Below the pieces are notes generated by a model that saw nothing but the letters and a program-made list of their open reading frames with translations, made no database searches and was not told the DNA's origin. Of a stretch of DNA of 64,000 bases, positions 19,804 to 27,234 are shown piece after piece (the first letter of the stretch is position 1; the number at the start of each line of letters is the position of its first letter). The stretch lies in the NCBI RefSeq assembly GCF_003323715.1, contig NZ_QOIN01000036.1:124001-188000 (forward strand), in the 5' to 3' direction. A program made the translations under genes and the position numbers. The stretch comes from Streptomyces diacarni. Its GTDB lineage: Bacteria > Actinomycetota > Actinomycetes > Streptomycetales > Streptomycetaceae.

Positions 19804-20754
19804 GTGTCATTGAAGGCCCCGCCGTCCCCGGCCAGCAGGAGCCGGGGGCGGGGCGGGCAGTCGGCCAGGCCGGTCCGCCGCTCGCGCGGCGGGCTGGCCC
19901 GGCTCGGCCCGCTTCCCTGGATAGCCCCGGTCGTCCTGCTCATCCTCGCCGTCGTCGTGTGGCCCATCGTCGAGCTGATCAGGACCTCGTTCCAGAACAT
20001 CAGCATCTCGGGGGTCGTGCGGGGCTCGGCCGGCACCGAGAAATACGAGAAGCTCTTCGACGAGTCCGGCTTCGGGCACGTCATCGGCTACACCGTCCTG
20101 TGGACGGTCGTGGTCGTCAGCGTCACCATGCTGGTGTCGCTGGGCCTGGCCCAGCTGTTCAACCAGCGCTTCCCGGGGCGCAGCGTCACCCGATGGGCGC
20201 TCATCGCGCCCTGGGCGGCCTCGGTCCTGATGACCGCCATCGGCTTCAAGTGGATGCTCAACCAGACCGCCGGTGTGCTCAACACGGTGATGCTGGACCT
20301 GGGCATCATCGACAAGTCAACGGACTGGCTGGGCTCCCAGTCCACCGCCTGGCCCTGGATGATGTTCGTGGCGGTCTTCGTCTCGCTGCCCTTCACCACC
20401 TACACCCTGCTGGCGGGGCTCCAGACGATCCCGGGCGATGTGTACGAGGCGGCCCGCATCGACGGTGCGGGTCCCTGGCAGACCTACCGGAGCATCACCC
20501 TGCCCCTGCTGCGCCCCGCGTTCCTCGTCGGTGTGGTCATCAACCTCATCAACGTCTTCAACTCGTTCCCGATCATCTGGGCGATGACGCAGGGCGGCCC
20601 GGGCAGCGACACCTCGACGACCACCGTGTTCATGTACAAGCTCAAGGAGACGGACATCGCCGAGTCGGCGGCGATGTCGGTGGTCAACTTCGCCATGGTC
20701 GTCGTGCTCGTGCTGCTCTTCCTCAAGGTCAGCCGGTGGAACGAGGAGGACTGA
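19804..20754 (+). CDS. Sugar ABC transporter permease (MalF class)
   Basis: A 316-residue inner-membrane protein with six predicted spans after an Arg/Ser-rich head. The coupling loop is YEAARIDGAGPWQTYRSITL. The GTG at 19804 follows AAGGAGACCCC. Its stop overlaps the next start (ATGA at 20751-20756 region), which indicates coupled synthesis of the two pore subunits. Confidence 0.88.
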   Translation: MSLKAPPSPASRSRGRGGQSARPVRRSRGGLARLGPLPWIAPVVLLILAVVVWPIVELIRTSFQNISISGVVRGSAGTEKYEKLFDESGFGHVIGYTVLWTVVVVSVTMLVSLGLAQLFNQRFPGRSVTRWALIAPWAASVLMTAIGFKWMLNQTAGVLNTVMLDLGIIDKSTDWLGSQSTAWPWMMFVAVFVSLPFTTYTLLAGLQTIPGDVYEAARIDGAGPWQTYRSITLPLLRPAFLVGVVINLINVFNSFPIIWAMTQGGPGSDTSTTTVFMYKLKETDIAESAAMSVVNFAMVVVLVLLFLKVSRWNEED

Positions 20755-21659
20755 TGGCGACCGCAACACAGACCGCCGGGCCCGGGCCCGTCAAGGAGGG
20801 GCCCGCGGGGCCCGCCAAGCGCACCGTGCGCCCGCCCAGGCGCGGCTTCCGGCCGCGCAGCCTGGTGATCGCCGCCTTCGCGTGGCTGCTCGCCGCGCTG
20901 TTCCTGGCGCCGTACCTGGAGATGATCGTCACGGCGCTGCGGCCCGCCGACGAACTGCGTGACCGCACCTACCTGCCCGACAAGCTGGACTGGTCGAACT
21001 TCATCGAGGTCTGGCGCGAGTCCTCGCTCGGGAACAACCTCCAGGTCACCCTGTTGGTGGCGGGCGGCTCCACGCTGCTGGTGCTGCTCGTCTCGCTGCC
21101 GGCCGCGTACTACACGGCGCGGATGAAGTTCAGGGGCCGCAAGTGGTTCCTGCTGCTGGTGCTGGTCACCCAGATGTTCCAGCCGACCGCCCTGCTGGTG
21201 GGTCTCTACCGCGAGTTCTACCAGCTGGACATGCTCAACTCGGTCTGGACGCTGATCCTCACCAACGCCGCGTTCAACCTCGCCTTCGCCGTGTGGATCC
21301 TCACCGCCTACATCGGGTCCATCCCGCAGGAGCTGGAGGAGGCGGCGATGGTGGACGGCACCAGCCGCTTCGGGGCGATGACGCGGGTGACGCTTCCGCT
21401 GGCACTGCCCGGCGTCGTCACGGCCGTGATCTTCACCTTCATCTCGGCCTGGAACGAGTTCGTGATGGGTCTGACCCTCTCCACGGAGCCGGACAAGCAG
21501 CCGCTGACGGTCGGCATCAACAACTTCATCGGCGCCTACACGGTGCAGTGGAACTACCTGTTCGCCGCCTCCGTCGTCGCCATCGTCCCGGTGATCATCC
21601 TGTTCGCGTTCATCGAGCGGCACGTGGTCTCCGGGCTGACGGCGGGCTCCGTCAAGTGA
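20754..21659 (+). CDS. Sugar ABC transporter permease (MalG class)
   Basis: A 301-residue permease with six spans. The coupling loop is EEAAMVDGTSRFGAMTRVTL. The start ATG at 20754 shares its A with the preceding TGA, and GAGGAGGACTG provides the ribosome site. It ends the operon; a strong hairpin follows. An ATPase is missing, so MsiK-type sharing is inferred. Confidence 0.88.
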   Translation: MATATQTAGPGPVKEGPAGPAKRTVRPPRRGFRPRSLVIAAFAWLLAALFLAPYLEMIVTALRPADELRDRTYLPDKLDWSNFIEVWRESSLGNNLQVTLLVAGGSTLLVLLVSLPAAYYTARMKFRGRKWFLLLVLVTQMFQPTALLVGLYREFYQLDMLNSVWTLILTNAAFNLAFAVWILTAYIGSIPQELEEAAMVDGTSRFGAMTRVTLPLALPGVVTAVIFTFISAWNEFVMGLTLSTEPDKQPLTVGINNFIGAYTVQWNYLFAASVVAIVPVIILFAFIERHVVSGLTAGSVK

Positions 21660-21687
21660 GGTGAGCACCGCTGCGACGGCCCCGAGC

Positions 21688-21718
21688 CCGGGTCCCCGGC
21701 CACCGGCCGGGGACCCGG
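21688..21718 (+). terminator. Terminator of the second importer operon
   Basis: CCGGGTCCCCGGCC pairs with GGCCGGGGACCCGG (14 bp) around a 3-base loop. Confidence 0.85.
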
Positions 21719-21857
21719 CGCGTTGAGCCCGCTCACCTCCGTATGATGAGGCACAAATGAGCGCCGACCGCTGCCGGCTCGATCGAAGGACTTGACGGGG
21801 AGGACCGCCGGGGCTCTTCTTGGGGTTCAGATGTTGGAGACAAGCGGGGAGTGAACA

Positions 21858-23048
21858 GTGGTGGAGACTCCGGGGTCGCAGTCCTCGCTGCACCGGGCGA
21901 ATCTGGAGCGCGTCGTGCGGGCCGTACGGATGGCGGGCTCGCTCACCCAGGCGGAGATCGCCCGCAGTACGGGGCTGTCCGCCGCGACCGTCTCCAACAT
22001 CGTCCGTGAGCTCAAGGACGCCGGAACCGTCGAGGTCACCCCCACCTCCTCCGGCGGCAGGCGGGCCCGCGCCGTCTCCCTCAGCGCCGACGCGGGCATC
22101 GTCGTCGGCGTCGACTTCGGCCACTCGCACCTGCGCGTCGCCGTCGGCAACCTGGCGCACACCGTACTGGCCGAGGACGCCGAGCCCATCGACGTCGACG
22201 CCTCGGCGGGAGAGGGCTTCGACCGCGCCGAGCGGCTGGTGCGGCGGCTGGTCGCCGAGAGCGGGATCAGCCCGGGCAAGGTCATCGGCATCGGCCTGGG
22301 CGTCCCGGGGCCGATCGACATCGAGACGGGCGTGCTGGGCTCCACCGCGATCCTGCCGGGATGGGCCGGCACCAACCCGCGCGACGAGCTCGCCACGCGG
22401 ATCGGCGTGCCCGTCTACGTCGACAACGACGCCAACCTCGGTGCCCTCGGCGAGCAGGTGTGGGGCGCGGGGCACGGCGCCGGTGACCTGGCCTACATCA
22501 AGGTCGCCAGCGGCGTCGGCGCCGGACTGGTCATCAACGGCCGGATCTACCGCGGCCCGGGCGGCACGGCGGGCGAGATCGGCCACATCACGCTGGACGA
22601 GTCGGGCCCCGTCTGCCGCTGCGGCAACCGCGGCTGCCTCGAGACCTTCACCGCGGCCCGGTACGTGCTGCCGCTGCTGCACTCCAGCCACGGCACCGAC
22701 CTGACCATGGCGCGGGTGGTGCGGCTGGCCGGCGAGGGCGACCCCGGCTGCCGGCGCGTCGTCGCCGACATCGGCCGCCACATCGGCAGCGGGGTGGCCA
22801 GCCTCTGCAACCTTCTCAACCCCTCACGGGTCGTGCTGGGCGGAGACCTGGCCGAGGCCGGAGACCTGGTGCTGGACCCGGTGCGGGACTCGGTGGCGCG
22901 CTACGCGATCCCCAGCGCGGCACGGCAGTTGACGGTGGCGCCCGGCGAACTCGACAGCCGCGCCGAGGTGTTGGGCGCGCTCGCTCTGGTGCTCAACGAG
23001 ATGGGTGACACCACACTGGTGGACGCGGCAGCCTCGGCCGCGGCCTGA
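21858..23048 (+). CDS. rok7B7: ROK-family transcriptional regulator (Rok7B7-type)
   Basis: A 396-residue protein. Residues about 20-75 form a winged helix-turn-helix (LTQAEIARSTGLSAATVSNI). The rest is a ROK sugar-kinase-like domain with the zinc motif CRCGNRGCLETF and the ATP-site-like VGVDFGHSHLRVAVG. Its place between a sugar importer and xylFGH matches S. coelicolor rok7B7 (SCO6008), reported to influence xylose uptake, carbon repression and antibiotic production. The start is GTG 21858 or GTG 21861, behind GGGGAG. I expect it to regulate xylF and the upstream importer. Confidence 0.88.
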   Translation: MVETPGSQSSLHRANLERVVRAVRMAGSLTQAEIARSTGLSAATVSNIVRELKDAGTVEVTPTSSGGRRARAVSLSADAGIVVGVDFGHSHLRVAVGNLAHTVLAEDAEPIDVDASAGEGFDRAERLVRRLVAESGISPGKVIGIGLGVPGPIDIETGVLGSTAILPGWAGTNPRDELATRIGVPVYVDNDANLGALGEQVWGAGHGAGDLAYIKVASGVGAGLVINGRIYRGPGGTAGEIGHITLDESGPVCRCGNRGCLETFTAARYVLPLLHSSHGTDLTMARVVRLAGEGDPGCRRVVADIGRHIGSGVASLCNLLNPSRVVLGGDLAEAGDLVLDPVRDSVARYAIPSAARQLTVAPGELDSRAEVLGALALVLNEMGDTTLVDAAASAAA

Positions 23049-23219
23049 GCCCTGGGGGTCCTGTCGAGGCCTCGCCGCTGAGGCCCTGCGGTCCTGCGGC
23101 GTTGCGCGGTGCGGGCTCGTTGTGGCCGGCCGCGCAGTGCCCCGTACCCCTTACGGGGCGCCCCCTCCGGTCGTTCTGTGGCTTTCTGTTTTCAATGGAT
23201 GGCATCGTTGTCATCTCGT

Positions 23220-23233
23220 TAAGGATTTTCTTA
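23220..23233. promoter_or_regulatory. A/T-rich inverted repeat TAAG-N6-CTTA before xylF
   Basis: The repeat lies in a marked A/T-rich stretch (23180-23240), rare in this genome, 77 bases before the xylF start. It is the best candidate for ROK-regulator binding in the 23049-23309 gap; the remainder of the gap shows nothing else. Confidence 0.35.
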
Positions 23234-23309
23234 TTGACCGGTGTGACGGCGGCGAGTTGACTTCCGGCTACCCCGGCCGCGACGCCGCGGCCCCGTCAGG
23301 GAGGTCACC

Positions 23310-24422
23310 ATGCACGCAGCGCTGCGCGGCATCGTCTTCGGTACCGTCACACTCTCGCTCGCCCTCACCACAGCCGCCTGCGGCAGTGCTGACCAGGCGG
23401 ACGGCAACGACAGCGGCAAGGAGAAGGAGGGCCCGCTGACGATCGGGCTGCTGCTCCCAGAGAACCAGACAGCACGTTACGAGCGGTTCGACAAGCCGCT
23501 GCTGGAGAAGAAGATCAAGGAACTGGCGGGCAAGGACACCAGAATCCTGTACTCCAACGCCAAACAGGACGCCAACCTCCAGCAGCAGCAGGCCGAGACG
23601 ATGGTCACCAAGAAGGTCGACGCGCTCATCGTGGACGCCGTGGACGCCAAGTCCATCGCCAGCTCCGTCAAGAAGGCCGACGACGCCGACATCCCCGTCG
23701 TCGCCTACGACCGCCTCGCCGAAGGCCCCATCAAGGCCTACACCTCCGTCGACAACCCGCGGGTCGGCAAGATCCAGGCCGAGTCCCTGCTCAAGGAGCT
23801 CGGCGACAAGGCCGACGACGGCAAGATCGTCATGATGAACGGCTCCGTCACCGACCCCAACGCCAAGATGTACAAGGAGGGCGCCCACTCCGTCCTCGAC
23901 GGCAAGGTGAAGGTCGGCAAGGAGTACGACACCAAGGAGTGGAAGCCGGAGAACGCCAACGGCAACATGAAGGGCGCCCTCTCCTCCCTCGGCAAGAAGA
24001 ACATCGTCGGTGTCTACTCGGCCAACGACGGTATGGCCGGCGGCATCATCACCGCGCTCAAGGGCGCCGGTTTCACCAAGGACAACATGCCTCCGGTGAC
24101 GGGCCAGGACGCCGAACTCAACGCCGTGCAGCGCATCCTGTCCGGCGAGCAGTTCATGAGCGTCTACAAGCCGTACGTGCCCGAGACCTCGGCGGCGGCC
24201 GAGTTCGCCGTCGCACTGGCCAAGGGCGAGAAGCTGGACGACATCGCCACCTCCACGTCCGACAGCTCCTCGCAGAAGGAGATCCCCACCAAGATCGTCA
24301 CTCCGCTGCCGCTGACCAAGGACGACATCAAGAAGTACGTGGGCAAGTCCGGGTTCTTCACGGCCAAGGAGATCTGCACCAGCAAGTTCAAGAAGGCCTG
24401 TGACGAGGCGGGCATCAAGTAG
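23310..24422 (+). CDS. xylF: Xylose-type ABC transporter substrate-binding lipoprotein
   Basis: A 370-residue ribose/xylose-type periplasmic-binding-fold (Peripla_BP_4) protein with the lipobox TAAC. Typical strings are LTIGLLLPENQTARYERFD and VDALIVDAVDAKSIA. It captures a pentose, most probably xylose, for XylG/XylH. The ATG at 23310 has GGGAGG upstream. It is followed by an intercistronic hairpin (24470-24517) that may keep the binding-protein message more stable than the rest of the operon. Confidence 0.85.
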   Translation: MHAALRGIVFGTVTLSLALTTAACGSADQADGNDSGKEKEGPLTIGLLLPENQTARYERFDKPLLEKKIKELAGKDTRILYSNAKQDANLQQQQAETMVTKKVDALIVDAVDAKSIASSVKKADDADIPVVAYDRLAEGPIKAYTSVDNPRVGKIQAESLLKELGDKADDGKIVMMNGSVTDPNAKMYKEGAHSVLDGKVKVGKEYDTKEWKPENANGNMKGALSSLGKKNIVGVYSANDGMAGGIITALKGAGFTKDNMPPVTGQDAELNAVQRILSGEQFMSVYKPYVPETSAAAEFAVALAKGEKLDDIATSTSDSSSQKEIPTKIVTPLPLTKDDIKKYVGKSGFFTAKEICTSKFKKACDEAGIK

Positions 24423-24469
24423 GTCCAGGCGACATCGATCGGCCCGGCGGCCCCGTCGGCACCGCACTC

Positions 24470-24517
24470 GCCCGCCCGCCGTACGGAAGCCCCAGCGGCC
24501 CCGTCCGGCGGGCGGGC
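24470..24517 (+). other. Intercistronic hairpin between xylF and xylG
   Basis: GCCCGCCCGCCG pairs with CGGCGGGCGGGC (12 bp) around a 24-base loop. Such hairpins after binding-protein genes commonly act as attenuators or 3'-end protectors. Confidence 0.6.
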
Positions 24518-24571
24518 GGCGGCCCGACGGCCCACCGCCGGCGCGCCGATCACGGTTAAGGAGTGATTCAC

Positions 24572-25369
24572 GTGTCCGCTACGCCCGTGCTGGCGTTGCG
24601 CGGAGTCTCCAAGCGGTTCGGCGCCGTGCAGGCGCTCACGGACGTCGAGCTGGAGGTCCACCCCGGCGAGGTCGTCGCGCTCGTCGGGGACAACGGTGCA
24701 GGAAAGTCCACCCTGGTCAAAGCCATCGCGGGCGTCAGCCCCGCGGACGAGGGCCGCCTGGAGTGGAACGGCGAGCCCGTCAGCGTCGACAAGCCGCACG
24801 ACGCCCAGGAACTCGGCATCGCGACCGTCTACCAGGACCTGGCGCTGTGCGACAACCTCGACGTCGTCGGCAACCTCTTCCTGGGCAACGAACTCAAGTC
24901 GGGGGGCATCCTCGACGAGGTCGAGATGGAGCGCCGCTCCCGCGAGCTCCTCTCCACCCTCTCGATCCGCATTCCCAGCGTCCGCATCCCCGTCGCCTCC
25001 CTCTCCGGCGGGCAGCGGCAGACCGTGGCCATCGCCCGCTCGCTGCTCGGCGAGCCCCGCGTCGTCATCCTCGACGAGCCCACCGCCGCGCTCGGCGTCG
25101 AGCAGACCGCGCAGGTTCTCGACCTGGTGGAGCGGCTGCGGGAGCGGGAGCTGGGCGTGCTGCTCATCAGCCACAACATGGCCGACGTGCGCGCCGTCAG
25201 CGACCGGGTCGCCGTCCTGCGCCTCGGCCGCAACAACGGCACCTTCACGGTGAGCGAGACCTCCCAGGAGGAGATCGTCTCGGCGATCACCGGAGCCACT
25301 GACAACGTCGTCACCCGGCGCAATGCCCGAACCGCACAGCAGGCGTCCACCACGGAGGTGCGCAAGTGA
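24572..25369 (+). CDS. xylG: Xylose-type ABC transporter ATP-binding protein
   Basis: A 265-residue ATPase with Walker A GDNGAGKST, signature LSGGQ and Walker B VVILDEPTAALG. It holds a single ATP-binding domain, unlike E. coli XylG or RbsA with two, so it must act as a dimer. The GTG at 24572 has AAGGAG 8 bases upstream; the earlier GTG at 24563 overlaps that ribosome site and is rejected. Its stop overlaps the xylH start (GTGA). Confidence 0.88.
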   Translation: MSATPVLALRGVSKRFGAVQALTDVELEVHPGEVVALVGDNGAGKSTLVKAIAGVSPADEGRLEWNGEPVSVDKPHDAQELGIATVYQDLALCDNLDVVGNLFLGNELKSGGILDEVEMERRSRELLSTLSIRIPSVRIPVASLSGGQRQTVAIARSLLGEPRVVILDEPTAALGVEQTAQVLDLVERLRERELGVLLISHNMADVRAVSDRVAVLRLGRNNGTFTVSETSQEEIVSAITGATDNVVTRRNARTAQQASTTEVRK

Positions 25370-26685
25370 CCACCGGCACCCCCACAGACGGAGCCACGGG
25401 CGACAAGGCCACCGCCCCCCAGCAGGACGGGGGCGAAGCGAACGGCACAGCGGCCGCCGGATCCGTCGCGTCCGTCGACCCGCGCCTCCTCGTGCGCGAA
25501 CGCGGCTTCGCCGGCTACCTCGACGACCTGACGCGCCGCCTGCGCACCGGCGAACTCGGCTCGCTGCCCGTGATCGTCGGGCTCATCGTCATCGGCCTCG
25601 TCTTCCAGCTCCAGGACTCCGCGTTCCTGAGTGCGAACAACCTCAGCAACCTGTTCGTGCAGAGCGCCGGAACCGGGCTGATCGCGGTCGGCATCGTCTT
25701 CGTCCTGCTGCTGGGCGAGATCGACCTGTCCGTCGGCTCGGTCAGCGGCATGTCCGCAGCCGTGCTGGCCGTGCTCAACATCAACCAGGGCATGAACGAG
25801 GTCCTGGCCGTGATCCTGGCCATCCTCGTCGGCATGGCGGCCGGCGCCCTGCACGGCTTCTTCTTCGCCAAGATCGGTGTCCCCGCCTTCGTGGTCACGC
25901 TGGCCGGCCTGCTCGGCTGGAACGGCCTGATGCTCCAGATCCTCGGTCCCAGCGGCACCATCAACCTCGACGACGACGGCGTGGTCGCCCAACTGACCAA
26001 CCACTACTTCGCCGACAAGTTCTGGGCGATGGGGCTGGCCACCGTCTGCGTGCTGGCGTTCCTCGGCTTCTCGCTGCTGGACGCGCGCCGGCGCAAGGCG
26101 GCGGACGTGCCCAGCCGCCCGCTCAGCGAGATCGTGCTCCGCACGGTCGTCGTGGCGATACCCGCCTACGCGGCGGCCCTCGTCTTCAACTCCTACAAGG
26201 GCCTCCCGCTGGCGGTCGTCATCTTCGTCGGCGTCATCGTCCTCGGTGACTTCGTGCTCCGCCGCACCACCTACGGGCGGCAGGTCTTCGCCGTCGGCGG
26301 CAGCAGCGAGGCCGCCGCGCGGGCCGGCATCAGCGTGCCCATGATCCGGATCACCGTCTACGCGATCGCCGGGACCATGGCCGCCGTCGGCGGACTGTTC
26401 TTCGCCTCCCAGATCAACGCCGCCAACCAGTCCTCGGGCGCGGGCAGCCTGCTGATGAACTGCATCGCCGCCGCCGTCATCGGCGGCACCAGCCTCTTCG
26501 GCGGCCGCGGCAAGACCTGGTCGGCGCTGCTGGGTGCCCTCGTCATCCAGTCGATCAACTCCGGCATGGCCCTGCTGGGTACCGGGTCCGCCGTCCGCGA
26601 CATGATCACCGGCGCGGTGCTGCTCGCCGCGGTCGTCATCGACTCGATCTCCCGCCGCACGCAGAAGACCGCGGGGCGCGCCTGA
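25366..26685 (+). CDS. xylH: Xylose-type ABC transporter permease
   Basis: A 439-residue BPD_transp_2-family permease with about 10-12 hydrophobic segments after a polar head of about 60 residues. It has LLGEIDLSVGSVSGMSAAVL and the glycine-rich VIGGTSLFGGRGKTWS, hallmark of the sugar branch. The GTG at 25366 overlaps the xylG stop and follows ACGGAGG. It forms the pore of the XylFGH importer. Confidence 0.9.
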   Translation: MTTGTPTDGATGDKATAPQQDGGEANGTAAAGSVASVDPRLLVRERGFAGYLDDLTRRLRTGELGSLPVIVGLIVIGLVFQLQDSAFLSANNLSNLFVQSAGTGLIAVGIVFVLLLGEIDLSVGSVSGMSAAVLAVLNINQGMNEVLAVILAILVGMAAGALHGFFFAKIGVPAFVVTLAGLLGWNGLMLQILGPSGTINLDDDGVVAQLTNHYFADKFWAMGLATVCVLAFLGFSLLDARRRKAADVPSRPLSEIVLRTVVVAIPAYAAALVFNSYKGLPLAVVIFVGVIVLGDFVLRRTTYGRQVFAVGGSSEAAARAGISVPMIRITVYAIAGTMAAVGGLFFASQINAANQSSGAGSLLMNCIAAAVIGGTSLFGGRGKTWSALLGALVIQSINSGMALLGTGSAVRDMITGAVLLAAVVIDSISRRTQKTAGRA

Positions 26686-26687
26686 GA

Positions 26688-26730
26688 GCCGGTGCCGGGT
26701 GGGCGGGCGCGCCGCCCACCCGGCACCGGC
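26688..26730 (+). terminator. Terminator of xylFGH
   Basis: A 19-bp perfect stem (26688-26706 with 26712-26730) around a 5-base loop, 3 bases after the xylH stop. Confidence 0.9.
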
Positions 26731-26832
26731 CGCCGCGGGCACGTGCGTCGTCACGGCAGCCGCGGGCGGCGCCGGCTCGCATGCCGTTGCGGACGGCGAC
26801 GCGGTGTCACACCCGCCCTCTAGGATCCTGGA

Positions 26833-27234
26833 ATGACTCAGATCGTATGCGCTGACGAGAGCACGTCCCAGGGCCGGTTCGCGGCGCTCGTGCTCGATGT
26901 GGAGGAGGAACGGGTCAGTGTGCGGGAGCTGATCAGAAGGCGGGTGTTCCAGGAGGTCGCCGAGTACCACGCGGGGGAAGCGGCCGGACCGTTCCGAGGG
27001 CTCGTGCGGCCGACGGCGGACGAGGCCGTGCTGAACGGCTCGCGGGGCCCGTCCCGTCCGCCGCACCGGATCGACCCGGAGCGGCAGTTCGACGCCGCGG
27101 TGCGGGCGTTCGAGAGGAACGGCTTCCTGCTCCTGACCCAGGAGCGGCAGCTGACGCGTCTCGACGAGGAGATCGACCTCGTGGCGGGTTCGGAGATCAC
27201 CTTCTTGAAGCTCGTCCCCCTGGTGGGTGGCTGA
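26833..27234 (+). CDS. Unknown small protein coupled to a DUF4132 gene
   Basis: A 133-residue soluble protein with no family I recognise. It has no signal peptide or membrane segment; it is acidic-to-mixed, with two alpha/beta-like parts (residues 1-45 and 80-133). The ATG at 26833 has no strong ribosome site and may be leaderless (TAGGAT nine bases upstream). Its stop overlaps the next ATG (TGATG), so the two products are made together and probably interact or serve one function. Confidence 0.6.
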   Translation: MTQIVCADESTSQGRFAALVLDVEEERVSVRELIRRRVFQEVAEYHAGEAAGPFRGLVRPTADEAVLNGSRGPSRPPHRIDPERQFDAAVRAFERNGFLLLTQERQLTRLDEEIDLVAGSEITFLKLVPLVGG

